This document shows positions 19,112-29,496 of a DNA stretch of 64,000 nt, piece by piece. The position numbers were made by a program, and so were the translations under genes. Positions within the stretch are counted from its first letter, which is position 1, and each line of letters opens with the position of its first letter. Origin of the DNA: JACCZX01 sp963791315 (GTDB taxonomy: Bacteria > Pseudomonadota > Gammaproteobacteria > Burkholderiales > Burkholderiaceae_F); contig CAWBRQ010000011.1 of assembly GCA_963791315.1 (NCBI GenBank), positions 73,903 through 137,902 of the forward strand. The letters are read 5' to 3'. Under the pieces are notes generated by a model. It saw only the letters and a list, made by a program, of their open reading frames with translations, did no database searches and had not been told where the DNA came from.

Positions 19112-22100
19112 ATGTCATCGCCGGAAGCCGGGCCGGAACTCAATAAGAAGGCGCGCATCGACGCTGTCGTTGCACTGATCAATGCGCGCATTCAGAAAGG
19201 CGAGCGTGCGTCGCTGACGACGTTCGCGCGTGGCTACTTTGAGCGCGTCGACCCCGAAGATATCGCGGTACGCGAAGTCGAAGACCTGTACGGCGCGCTG
19301 CTGTCACATTGGCAGTTTGCGCGCACACGCGACAGTGGCGCAGCAAGGTTCGCGTTTTCAATCCCAGCGCCGGCGAACACGGCTGGGAATCGCGCCACAC
19401 GGTCGTCGAGGTCGTCAATGACGACATGCCGTTTCTGGTCGACTCGGCCTCGATGGAAGTCAGCCGGCAGGCGCTGACGCTGCACTTGGTTGTGCATCCG
19501 ATCTTTGCGGTCGAGCGCGATAAGAGCGGCACGCTGCAGAGCATCGAGCACTCGCGAGAACAAGCCCGACTGGCCGCGCGAGTCGTTCATGCACATCGAG
19601 GTTGACCGCCTGGCCGATCCGGCGGCACGTGCGGAGCTAGCGGCAGGCATCGAGCGCGTGCTGCGTGACGTGCGCGCGAGCGTGACCGACTGGAAAGCGA
19701 TGATCGCGCAGTTGCGGTGCTGTCATTAAAGAAATCGATCGGAAGCCGCCGCCGGTTGCGAGCGAAGAAATTGCAGAGGACCGCGCATTCTTGCAATGGT
19801 TGACCGAAGACCACTTTCTGCTGCTCGGGTATCGGCGCCATGACCTGGCAACCGTGGATGGCGAGGACGCCCTGCGGCTGGTGCCGGGCAGCGGCCTTGG
19901 CGTCCTGCGCGAGTCCGAATCTGAAACGGCAGTTTCCGGCAGCTTCGCTGTGCTGCCGCCGGAAGCGCGCGCAGTCGCGCACGCGCTGTCGCCGATGATG
20001 TTCGTGACCAAGGCAAATACGCGCTCGACGGTGCATCGTCCCGGATACATCGATTACATCGGAGTCAAGCGCTACAAGGACGGCGTTGTTGTCGGCGAGC
20101 ATCGCTTCGTCGGGTTGTTCACCTCGACGGCGTACAACGCACGCGTCGCTGAAGTGCCTTTGATACGCGGCAAGGTCAAGGAAGTCGCAGCGCGCTCCGG
20201 TCTTGCACCCGGCAGCCATCTCGGCAAGGCGATGGCGCATGTGCTCGAAACCTATCCGCGCGACGAACTGTTTCAGATCACCACCGACGAGTTGTTCGAG
20301 ATCGCCAACGGCATTGTTCAGCTCGGTGAGCGTCAGCGCTTTCGCTTGTTCATAAGGCGCGATCCATTCGAGCGGTTTGTGTCTTGCTTGATCTTCGTTC
20401 CGCGCGAGAACTACACGACCGAGCTGCGCCGGCGCTTCCAAACCATACTGATCGAAGCATTCGACGGCTCGACCGCCGATTTCGACGTGCTGCTGACCGA
20501 CGCCGTGCTGGCGCGCATTCACATCACTGTCCGGACGACACCGGGCAAAGTGCGCGCAGGTCGATCGGCGTGCGATCGAGACGCAACTGGCCGATGCGGC
20601 GCGCCGCTGGGAAGATGACCTGCGGCAGGCGCTAAATCAAGAAGAGGGAGAAGCACGCGCGGCGCCGCTGTACAAGCGTTTTGGCGCGGCGTTTCCCACA
20701 GCGTATGAAGAAGCGGTGTTGCCGCGACAGGCGGTCGCTGATATCCGCCGTCTCGCCACGCTGGACAACGAGGCCAAAGGCGGTCTCGCGCTCAACCTGT
20801 ATCGGCCGCTCGAAGGGCCTCCGGGCCGCCTGGGCTTCAAGTTGTATCGCAGTGGCGCGTCGATCGCTCTGTCGGATTCGTTGCCGATGCTCGAGCGCAT
20901 GGGAGTGCGCGTTCTGTCCGAGCGCGGCTATCAGTTGACTCCGGAGGACGGCGGGCCGCTGTGGGTGCACGATTTCTCGTTGCAATTGTCTGGGGTCGAC
21001 GACGTCGATGCCGAGGCGATCGCACCGTTGTTCGAAGAGTCGTTTGCGCGCGTATTCGAAGGCGCCGTCGAAAATGACGACTTCAATCGCCTGGTGTTGC
21101 GCGCCGAGCTGTCGGCCGACGAGATCGTCGTGCTCCGTGCTTATGCGAAGGTCATGCGGCAAACCGGGTTTGCGCTGTCGCAGACGTTTATTGAAACAAC
21201 GCTTGCCACCCACCCGCGTATCGCACGCATGCTGGTCGGTCTGTTCAAACTGCGCTTTGATCCTGCGCGCGCCGATAAAGGTGCCGCGGCGAGCCAGGTG
21301 AACGCGATCGAGCAAGCGCTCGACAAGGTGTCGAATCTTTCCGAAGACAGAGTACTTCGCCAGTACTTGGCGCTGATCGGCGCAACGTTGCGCACCAATT
21401 ACTGGCGCACTGGTGTCGGTACGAGCGGTGCAGCCGGGTCGCGACGCCCATTTTTGTCGTTCAAATTTGATTCGGCGCAGATACCGGGATTGCCCGAACC
21501 CCGCCCGTTGTTCGAGATCTTCGTTTACTCGACGCGCTTCGAAGGCGTTCACTTGCGCGGTGGCAAGGTCGCGCGGGGCGGCCTGCGCTGGTCCGATCGG
21601 CCCGAAGACTTTCGCACCGAAGTGCTTGGGACTCGTGAAGGCGCAGATGGTGAAGAACACCGTCATCGTGCCGGTCGGCAGCAAAGGCGGTTTCGTGTTG
21701 AAGAAAGCGCCACCGATGACGGATCGCGAGGCCTATTTAAAAGAAGGCGTCGACTGTTATCGCGACTACTTGCGCGGATTGCTCGACCTGACCGACAACC
21801 GTGTCGGCACTGCAATTGTGCCGCCGCCACAGGTTGTGCGGCACGACGCTGACGATCCGTATCTCGTCGTTGCGGCCGACAAGGGCACGGCGACTTTTTC
21901 CGACTACGCCAATGCGGTCAGCGCCGAATATGGATTCTGGCTCGGCGACGCGTTTGCTTCGGGCGGCAGCGCTGGCTACGACCACAAGGAAATGGGAATT
22001 ACCGCGCGTGGCGCGTGGGAGAGTGTCAAGCGCCACTTTCGCGAGCTCGGTATCAATACGCAGACGACCGAGTTCACGTGCGCGGGCATCGGCGACATGT

Positions 22101-23944
22101 CGGGCGATGTATTCGGCAACGGCATGCTGCTGTCGCGTCACATCCGTCTGCTGGCGGCATTCGATCACCGGCACGTATTTATCGACCCCACCCCGGATGT
22201 TGCGGCGAGCTTTGCCGAGCGCGAGCGTTTGTATGCGCTGCCGCGGTCGTCGTGGGCCGATTACAACCAGAAGTTGATTTCGCCCGGTGGTGGCATCTGG
22301 GCGCGCTCTGAAAAATCGATTCCGATTTCTCCGCAGGTGCGGGCGGCGCTCGGCATTGCAGCGACCAAGTTAACGCCGGCGGAGTTGATATCGGCGATTT
22401 TGAAAGCCCCGGTGGACCTTCTGTACAACGGCGGTATTGGTACCTACGTCAAGGCGACCAGTGAATCACACGCCGACGTCGGCGATCGCGCCAATGACGT
22501 GTTGCGCGTTAACGGCGCGGAGCTGCGCTGCAAGGTCATTGGCGAAGGAGGCAACCTCGGATTGACGCAGCTCGGTCGTATCGAGGCTGCGCTCAACAGC
22601 ATCAAGCTGTACACCGACGCGATCGATAACTCGGCGGGTGTCGATACATCGGATCACGAAGTCAACATCAAGATCTTGCTGTCGCTGCCGATTGCTGACG
22701 GAGAACTGACCGAGAAACAACGCAACGCGCAACTGGTCAGCATGACCGACGATGTCGCTGCGCTGGTTTTGCGCGACAACTACTTTCAGGGCCAGTCGTT
22801 GTCGGTCGCCGGCCGCATGGGAACGCTGCTGCTCGACCATCAGCAGCGCTTCATTCGTTTTCTCGAAAAGCGGGGTGCGCTGAGTCGCGCGATCGAGTTT
22901 CTGCCGAGTGACGACGAAATCGACGAGCGCCGCGCTAAGGACATTCCGCTCACAGGTCCGGAGCGCGCGGTGTTGTTCGCGTACTCGAAGATGTGGTTGT
23001 TCGACGAGCTGCTCGCGTCCGATCTGCCCGAAGATCCGTGGGTCGGCACTGCGCTCGCGCGTTACTTTCCATCGGCGCTGAAGGAAAAGTTCGGTTCGTA
23101 TATCGAGCGCCATCCGCTTAAGCGCGAGATCGTCGCGACTCATGTGCTAAACAGCATGGTCAATCGCGTCGGCTCGACCTTCGTGCATCGGCGGATGGAA
23201 ACGGCCGGCGCTACGCCCGCTCAAGTCGTTCGCGCCTATCTGCTGACACGCGAAACATTCGGGCTGGTGCCGGTCTGGCAAGCAATCGAGGCGCTCGACA
23301 ATGTCGTGCCCGATGAGCTGCAAGCGCAGATGGTGATCGAGCTTGGGCGCCGCACTGTGCGCGCGACGAACTGGTTCCTGCGTTCGCGCCGGCTTGCCGA
23401 GCCGATGACCGGAACGATCGAGCGATTTGCGCCGGCGGCAGCCGCATTGCTGCAGTTTATTGCTGCGGCGCCGGACAGCACTCCGTGGCGGGCAGCGATC
23501 GCGCAACACGAGCAGGCGTTGGTGGCTAAAGGTGTTCCGCCGCCGCTCGCGTTGGCAGTGGCGGCATCGGATACGTCGTTTGCAGCGCTCGATATCGCCG
23601 AGGTTTCGGAGTCCTCGAAGCAGCCACTGCCCGTGGTGGCCAATACGTATTTTTCGATCGGAGAGGTACTCGGGCTCGCGCGTCTGCGCATGCAAGTCTC
23701 CGCGCTATCGTCGGAAGGCTACTGGCAGAGCATGGCCAAGAGCGCGTTGGCCGACGATCTGGCGGCGCTGCAGCGAGAGCTCACCGCCGATGCGTTGCAG
23801 GCCGGCGGGCAAAGCGCATGGGAAGTGGCGCAACGTCCCGCGGTCGAGCGTGCTCAGCGGATGCTGACTGAACTTGCCGACACGAAGTCGGCTGACTTGG
23901 CGATGTTGTCGGTTGCGCTACGCGAGCTGCGACACCTGGCTTGA
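19112..23944 (+). CDS. gdhB: Large NAD-specific glutamate dehydrogenase (frameshifted)
   Basis: About 1610 codons, the size of the GdhB/GDH2 class (about 180 kDa per subunit, hexameric) that oxidises glutamate to 2-oxoglutarate with NAD+. The start is the ATG at 19112 with GGAGAGACGGG upstream. The N-terminal regulatory half includes NDDMPFLVDSASMEV and WLTEDHFLLLGYRRHDL. The catalytic core has GGLRWSDRPEDFRTEVLG, VKNTVIVPVGSKGGFVLKK, the NAD region GGSAGYDHKEMGITARGAWE, and SGDVFGNGMLLSRHIRLLAA. A long helical C-terminal domain follows. Frame changes lie near 19345, 19575, 19735-19790, 20555 and 21630; all flanking segments are conserved, so the gene is likely intact in the organism. The gene symbol follows common usage for this class. 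Confidence 0.88.
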
Positions 23945-24065
23945 GACCCGGCTGAACCCCGCGGAAAACACACCGCTGGTCTCGCAATTCGCGACTTTGT
24001 AAGTGTCTTGCCAGGTCGTAGCGGAGCAGACGTATGGTGAGTCGATCGTTCACACGAGGACCGGC

Positions 24066-24881
24066 ATGAACGCCTCTGATATCGCGACTCCTTCAAGCCT
24101 CCGGCAGCCATCGTCGTCGCGCGTTCACCTGCTCGCGGCTTGCGCTTTGCTTGCGCCGTGGCTCGCGGCCTGGTTAGTGCCGCCGTTCGCGCAGCCGCAG
24201 TCGTATCACGACTACGCGGACCAGCGCGCCTGGATTGGCCTGCCGCATGCAGCCGACGTGCTGTCGAACCTGCCGTTTCTCGCGATCGGTGCACTCGGGC
24301 TTTCCTTTGTAGTACATGGCTGGCGGGCGAAGAACCCTGCCGCATTTGCGGATCAGCGCGGGGCGTGGCCGTACGCACTGCTGTTCGCAGGCGTTGCGCT
24401 GACGGCACTCGGCTCAGGCTGGTATCACGCGCAACCGAGCGACGCGACCTTGCTGTGGGATCGCTTGCCGATGGCGTTCGGTTTCGCGGGACTGGTCGCC
24501 GGCACCTTGATGGATCGCGCGCCGCAGCGGATTTGGCAGTGGCTGCTCGCGTTCGCGACCGTCGGTGCCGGCACCGTGCTCTATTGGCACATCTCTGGAA
24601 ACCTGGTGCCGTACTTGGTAATGCAGGTCGGCTTCATCGCCGCCGCCTTGATCGCGACAGTGTTCCTACCCTCTAGTTACACGCATGCAAACCGCGTCTA
24701 CGCGGCCGCGGGTCTGTATGTGATTGCCATGATCTTCGAGCGGCTCGACCGTCAGGTGTATGCGTTGCTTGGCGGATGGATCAGCGGTCATACACTGAAG
24801 CATCTGGTGGCATGTGCGGCGATCGCGATCGTTTACTCGATGCTCGGAAAAAGGCGCGCGCAGCCATCATTTGCCTCATGA
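24066..24881 (+). CDS. Ceramidase-like (CREST superfamily) membrane protein
   Basis: A 271-residue protein with about seven transmembrane helices. It has scattered conserved residues of the alkaline ceramidase/CREST superfamily: an Asp-Ala/Ser helix near ADVLSNLPFLAIGALGLSF, the motif GSGWYHAQPSDATLLWDRLP (with the S/G-x-x-x-H and D-x-x-P-M pattern), and a late SGHTLKHLVACAAIAI with two His residues. In the family three His, one Asp and one Ser form a zinc hydrolase site in the membrane; all are plausible here. Substrate unknown; bacterial members need not act on ceramide. The next gene starts 205 bases downstream, and that gap shows no gene. Confidence 0.7.
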   Translation: MNASDIATPSSLRQPSSSRVHLLAACALLAPWLAAWLVPPFAQPQSYHDYADQRAWIGLPHAADVLSNLPFLAIGALGLSFVVHGWRAKNPAAFADQRGAWPYALLFAGVALTALGSGWYHAQPSDATLLWDRLPMAFGFAGLVAGTLMDRAPQRIWQWLLAFATVGAGTVLYWHISGNLVPYLVMQVGFIAAALIATVFLPSSYTHANRVYAAAGLYVIAMIFERLDRQVYALLGGWISGHTLKHLVACAAIAIVYSMLGKRRAQPSFAS

Positions 24882-25086
24882 CAACTGCCCACTGGCGAAA
24901 CCAAACCGTTCGAAAAGTAACTAACCTATCGCCATGCGCAAGCCAGCGATTGCGCTCGATGATCACCGGCGGTCCGACCGATCGCCTCGCAACATCCTCG
25001 CCTAGCGACACGCTTCGCGCGCGGTTGACCGCGCATTCGAACGTCGCAGATCAACGCACCACCGCAACGCTCACTAGAGGCAAATC

Positions 25087-25581
25087 ATGAAAGTGCTGAC
25101 GATTCTTGTCCCCGCAGTGATGTTATCGCTGGTTGCGATTGGCGTCGCCTATGCGCATAGCGACAAAGTCGTTTCCAACAAAGCAACAGCCGTCCGAAAG
25201 GAACAAAAGGAGTGGGGCATCGCCGGCGATGTCAAGTCTGTTAACCGCATTGTCGAGGTCAAGATGTCGGACGCCATGCGCTTCACCCCCAACCGGATCG
25301 AAGTCAAGCAGGGCGAAACGATACGGTTTGTGCATAAGAACGACGGGAAAATCGTGCACGAGTTTGTGATTGGCACGAAGAAAGAACTCGAGGAGCACGC
25401 CGCGCTGATGCAGAAGTTCCCCAACATGGAACACGATGAGCCGTATATGGCACACGTCGCGCCGGGCAAGACCGGTGAGGTCATCTGGACGTTCAACCGG
25501 GCGGGCGATTTTGACTTCGCGTGCCTGATACCGGGCCACTATCAAGCCGGTATGGTTGGCAAACTAAGCGTGTCCAAATGA
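25087..25581 (+). CDS. Periplasmic cupredoxin-like copper protein
   Basis: A 164-residue protein with a clean signal peptide (MKVLTILVPAVMLSLVAIG, cut after AYA) and a Shine-Dalgarno AGAGG 8 bases before the ATG. The mature part is a plastocyanin-type fold: FTPNRIEVKQGETIRFVHKN, a first His in IVHEFVIG, and a C-terminal loop CLIPGHYQAGMVGKL that supplies Cys, His and Met ligands of a type 1 copper site. It begins a run of copper-handling genes. Likely role: periplasmic copper carrier or redox partner in copper resistance. Confidence 0.85.
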   Translation: MKVLTILVPAVMLSLVAIGVAYAHSDKVVSNKATAVRKEQKEWGIAGDVKSVNRIVEVKMSDAMRFTPNRIEVKQGETIRFVHKNDGKIVHEFVIGTKKELEEHAALMQKFPNMEHDEPYMAHVAPGKTGEVIWTFNRAGDFDFACLIPGHYQAGMVGKLSVSK

Positions 25582-25624
25582 ACGCGTACCGTCGTCAAGT
25601 CTGTTGCGTGTAAAGGAAACAACG

Positions 25625-25960
25625 ATGAGAACAGTTCTCTGCACTCTGTCCATCGCAGTGCTGCTCGCTACATCAACAGCATGCGCCCAACCGACCGTTC
25701 CATCGAAGAGCGCCGGGGCTAAGCCCGCTCAGACAATCGAGACAATTTCCGGCGAAGTGCGTAAGGTCGATAAGGACGCACGCAAGATCACGTTGCGCCA
25801 TGGCGCGATAAAGCAGCTCGACATGCCGCCGATGACAATGGTGTTCCATGTAAAAGAACCCGCGTTGCTTGACAAGGTAAAGGCGGGTGACCAGGTAAAG
25901 TTCAAGGCAGAAAATGTCGGCGGCACACTGACCGTGACCGAGATTGAAACAACGAAGTAA
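25625..25960 (+). CDS. CusF-like periplasmic copper-binding protein
   Basis: A 111-residue secreted protein. I start it at the ATG at 25625, preceded by AAAGGA, not at the weak start seven codons earlier. The signal peptide ends near STACAQ. The mature part is a small OB-fold beta-barrel: GEVRKVDKDARKITLRHGAI, then LDMPPMTMVFHV and AGDQVKFKAE. Compared with CusF of E. coli, the metal-site His and both Met of M-T-M are kept, but the Trp that caps the copper is replaced by Met (LDMPP), as in many non-enterobacterial relatives. Likely a copper/silver chaperone for the efflux system encoded downstream. Confidence 0.82.
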   Translation: MRTVLCTLSIAVLLATSTACAQPTVPSKSAGAKPAQTIETISGEVRKVDKDARKITLRHGAIKQLDMPPMTMVFHVKEPALLDKVKAGDQVKFKAENVGGTLTVTEIETTK

Positions 25961-26091
25961 TGGCTAATCGCTGCGCCGGCCGGACCCCACACCATCGCTG
26001 TCATCTTGACGATGCCGAGCCGCTAATGCGTGATCTGCAAGAAGCGCGTTCTGTACGATGCTCCCAATGCTCTTAGCTGTTACGTATACCC

Positions 26092-26475
26092 GTGCGAATT
26101 AGTCGTCTTATTCGTGTTCGTGTCATCACCATTGCGATCTTTGCGTTGCTCTTCGCGCAATGGAGCATCGCCGCGTATGCCTGCCCGTCAACCGCTGCAT
26201 CATCGGAGGAAGGGATGATGATGGCCGGCTGCGAAGGGATGGCAAACCACGCCGACCAGACTGCGCCCAATCTGTGCGCTGAGCACTGTCAGTACGGTGA
26301 GCAAAGCGATCAGTTGCGCACACCGTCAATGCCTGACCTGTGCTTGATCAGCCTTTACGTTGTTCCCCCGGTCGCGCCAGCTACTGAGTGGAGCCCGTTC
26401 GTCATTTTGTCGAGCGGTTTGCTCACTGCGCGACCTCCGCCGCACGCCATTCTGCATTGCTGCTTCCGAATTTGA
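26092..26475 (+). CDS. Small secreted Cys/Met/His protein of metal-resistance loci
   Basis: A 127-residue protein with a GTG start, no strong ribosome binding site, and a signal-anchor sequence (VITIAIFALLFAQWSIAAYA). The mature part holds EEGMMMAGCEGMANHADQ, then LCAEHCQYGEQSDQ and a characteristic C-terminus PPPHAILHCCFRI. Met, His and Cys clusters suggest metal binding. Similar short proteins lie just before RND metal-efflux operons in Betaproteobacteria. No function is established; possibly a copper sensor or buffer. It lies 126 bases upstream of the outer-membrane factor gene. Confidence 0.6.
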   Translation: MRISRLIRVRVITIAIFALLFAQWSIAAYACPSTAASSEEGMMMAGCEGMANHADQTAPNLCAEHCQYGEQSDQLRTPSMPDLCLISLYVVPPVAPATEWSPFVILSSGLLTARPPPHAILHCCFRI

Positions 26476-26601
26476 TCTGCCAAACGACCTTGCACTGACG
26501 GCCTGAGAGGGTCGATCTGTCGCGATAGTTCGTGCTGGTCCCGTCCGCCGAGTTCGCGGGCTGGAGTCGAGCCCGATAGGTTCGGTTCGTTTGGAGATCT
26601 C

Positions 26602-27906
26602 ATGTTCAACGTTATCCACGTCGCGTCACGGCAAAAACGCTTGAGTGGCGCGCTCGCCTTGTGCACGTCCTGCGTCGCTTCGATCGTTTTCGCGCAGCCG
26701 GTACTGACTTTCGATCAAGCGCTACGCCTAGCGCACGATCGATCGCGCCAATTGGTGGCGCAGGACTACGCGGCGGCTGCCGCGCGCGAAATGGCGGTGG
26801 CGGCCGCGCAGCTGCCTGATCCAACGCTAACGGCCGGCATTAACAATCTGCCGATCAACGGTCCGGACCGCTTCAGCCTGACAAGCGACTTTATGACGAT
26901 GCGTTCGGTCGGCGTTATGCAGGAGTTCACGCGCGAGGAGAAGCGGCAGGCGCGCGCAGCGCGCTTCGAGCGCGAAGCGGAAGCCGCGCAGGTGGGGCGC
27001 ACGCAGACGCTCGCCAATCTGCAGCGGGACGCCGCACTGGCCTGGCTGGATCGTTACTACCAGGAGCGCATTCGCGACGTGTTTGTTGCGCAACGCGACG
27101 AAGCCCGGCTGCAGGCCGAGGCTTCAGACGCCGCCTATCGCGGCGCTCGGGGCTCACAGGCTGACGTGTTTGCCGCACGCACCGCGGTTGCGCAGATCGA
27201 GGATCGCATCGCGCAGGCTGATCGTCAGATTGCTACCGCGAAGAGCAGGCTCGCGCGCTGGATCGGTGATGCGGCGAGCGACCCGTTGGGTCCTGCGCCG
27301 CTAATGGACGCCGCGCGCTTTGATTCGATCAGTCCTGATGTCCATGTCTTGCATCACCCGCAGATCGATCTGCTGGTTAAGCAGGAACAGGTGGCACGTG
27401 CCGATGTAGACATCGCGCAAGCGAACAAACGCGCGGATTGGAGCGCGCAATTGATGTATAGCCAGCGCGGGCCGAATTATTCGAACATGATCTCGATCAA
27501 TTTCTCGATCCCTTGGCAGCTTGATAGCAAAAACCGGCAAGATCGCGAACTGGCTGCGAAGCTGGCGCTGATCGATCAACTGCAAGCGCAGCGCGAGGAA
27601 GTCACGCGCGAGCACGTGGCCGATATTCGAGGCTGGCTCCAGCAGTGGCAGAGCAACCGCGACCGGCTGGGGCGGTATGACAACTCATTACTGCCTCTCG
27701 CGGCCGAGCGTACGCGCGCAGCAACCGCCGCCTATCGTGGAGGAAGCGCCCCTTTGGGCGCCGTGCTCGAAGCGCGCCGCATGGAAATTGATATTCGTCT
27801 GGAGCGTGTGCGACTTGAAATGGAAAACGCCAGCGTGTGGGCGCAACTTGAATATCTGACTCCGCAGCCGAGGATCGGCAGTCTCGCGAAAGGAGAACTG
27901 CGATGA
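26602..27906 (+). CDS. TolC-family outer-membrane factor of metal efflux (CusC/CzcC-like)
   Basis: A 434-residue protein with signal peptide (ending VFAQP) and two outer membrane efflux protein repeats rich in coiled coil: LTFDQALRLAHDRSRQLVAQ at the start, LARWIGD near the middle, and a second half with SQRGPNYSNMISINFSIPW and YRGGSAPLGAVLEARRMEI. The ATG has TTTGGAGATCTC upstream. It forms the outer-membrane channel of the tripartite CusCBA-type pump, with the next two genes overlapping it. The TGA overlaps the ATG of the adaptor by four bases. Confidence 0.85.
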   Translation: MFNVIHVASRQKRLSGALALCTSCVASIVFAQPVLTFDQALRLAHDRSRQLVAQDYAAAAAREMAVAAAQLPDPTLTAGINNLPINGPDRFSLTSDFMTMRSVGVMQEFTREEKRQARAARFEREAEAAQVGRTQTLANLQRDAALAWLDRYYQERIRDVFVAQRDEARLQAEASDAAYRGARGSQADVFAARTAVAQIEDRIAQADRQIATAKSRLARWIGDAASDPLGPAPLMDAARFDSISPDVHVLHHPQIDLLVKQEQVARADVDIAQANKRADWSAQLMYSQRGPNYSNMISINFSIPWQLDSKNRQDRELAAKLALIDQLQAQREEVTREHVADIRGWLQQWQSNRDRLGRYDNSLLPLAAERTRAATAAYRGGSAPLGAVLEARRMEIDIRLERVRLEMENASVWAQLEYLTPQPRIGSLAKGELR

Positions 27907-29496
27907 ACCGGAAAGCTCCACTGATGGGCTTGATCGCACTTGCCGCACTCGGTCGCCGCAGGCTTCGGCCTGTACAGGGTCGGTATGCAGCGCGGCATGG
28001 ACATGGCTGCGCCGACCGGTACCAATCACGCGCAACTTGCTGCACCCGAGACCGTACCGCAAAGCAGTGCGCAAGGTGAAGAAGCCACGCGCCGGCATAT
28101 CGCCGCCGGACTGAAGGCGGGCGATATCGATCCTGCGACCGGCAAAAAGATTCTTTACTACCAAGATCCGATGACGCCGGGGACCAAGTTTGACAAACCA
28201 GCCAAGTCGCCCTTCATGAACATGATGCTGGTGCCGGTGTACGCAGACAGCGATGCCGACGCCAGCAAAGTCACCGTCAGTGCGCGCACCCAGCAAAACC
28301 TCGGCGTGCGTACGGCATTGGTCGCAGAAGGTACGCTGTCGCCTCAGTTATCGGCGGTCGGAAACATTGCCTACAACGAGCGTGATCAGGCCGTCGTGCA
28401 GGCGCGCGCGACCGGCTTTGTAGAGCGCTTGCACGTGCGCGCGACACTCGATCGCGTGGCTAAGGGCGAGCCGCTAGTCGACCTCTACGTCCCTGAATGG
28501 ATTGGTGCACAGGAGGAGTTCCTCTCGGTGCGGCGCATGCAAGGCACGGAGCTGGCCGCGCTCGTCGACGGTGCGCGTCAACGCATGCGGTTGGCGGGTA
28601 TGAACGAGCAGCAGATCCGTCTCGTCGAAAGTACCGGACGCACGCAGCCGCGCATCACGCTGACCGCGCCGATCAGCGGTGTGCTGGCCGAGCTGATGGT
28701 GCGAGAGGGAATGACGGTGATGCCCGGCGCCACGATTGCCCGCATAAGCGGTCTGTCCACGGTATGGGCACAGGCCGAAGTGCCCGAAAGCCAATCGGCG
28801 CTGCTGCGTCCGGGTGCGAAGGTGCAAGCGCACACGCCTGCGGTGCCTGGCACGACATTCAACGGTACGGTGCAGTCAATCGTGCCGGATGTGAACTCGG
28901 CGACGAGAACGCTAAAGGCACGCGTTGAACTCACTAATGCCGGTGGCCGACTGGTACCCGGTATGTTCGTGACGATGCAGTTCATGGATACGCGCGCCCA
29001 GAAATCGCTGCTAGTTCCTACCGAAGCGATTATTCAAACCGGCGCGCGCACGGTGGTGATGCTGGCAGAAGACAACGGCGCTTTCAGGCCGGTCGAAGTC
29101 GAAGCCGGTATCGAAAGCGGCGGGCAGACAGAAATCAAGCGCGGCCTGCAGGCCGGGGAACGGGTAGTCGTCTCGTCACAATTCCTAATCGATTCGGAAG
29201 CCAGTCTAAAGGGGGTCGAAGCACGACTGAACGAAGTGCCGAAAGCCGATGTGGGCACCGCGAGCCACACCGGTCAGGCCAGAGTCGAGAGTATCGAGCG
29301 CGATGCAGTCATGCTGTCGCACGGCCCCATCCCATCGCTGAAGTGGGGCGAGATGACGATGGAGTTCAAGCTCGGCACGGCAGAGCAGGCCAAGGCGATT
29401 GCTCCCGGTGATCGCGTTCAATTTCGTTTCCATCGGAGTGGGAACGACTTCGTGCTCGACAGCATCGAGAAACTCGCCGGGGAGGCCAAGAAATGA
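27903..29496 (+). CDS. cusB: CusB-type adaptor with fused CusF-like domain (frameshifted near the start)
   Basis: About 530 residues. The start codon overlaps the upstream stop; after 16 codons the frame shifts near 27950, where one extra G restores VAAGFGLYRVGMQRGMDM. Domains: N-terminal membrane anchor; a heavy-metal binding motif ILYYQDPMTPGTKFDKPAKS with a Met-rich FMNMMLVP; the membrane-fusion core (NIAYNERDQAVVQARATGFV, then ITLTAPISGVLAELMVREGM); and a C-terminal CusF-like barrel with His, Trp and Met ligands (LSHGPIPSLKWGEMTMEF). It links the RND pump to the outer-membrane channel and can hand over Cu(I) or Ag(I). Confidence 0.85.

Noticed and set aside
20632..21684. Minus-strand ORF of 350 codons inside the glutamate dehydrogenase
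   Set aside because: The composition is that of an antisense frame in high-GC DNA (rich in Arg, Gln, Ala); the plus strand encodes conserved dehydrogenase sequence.
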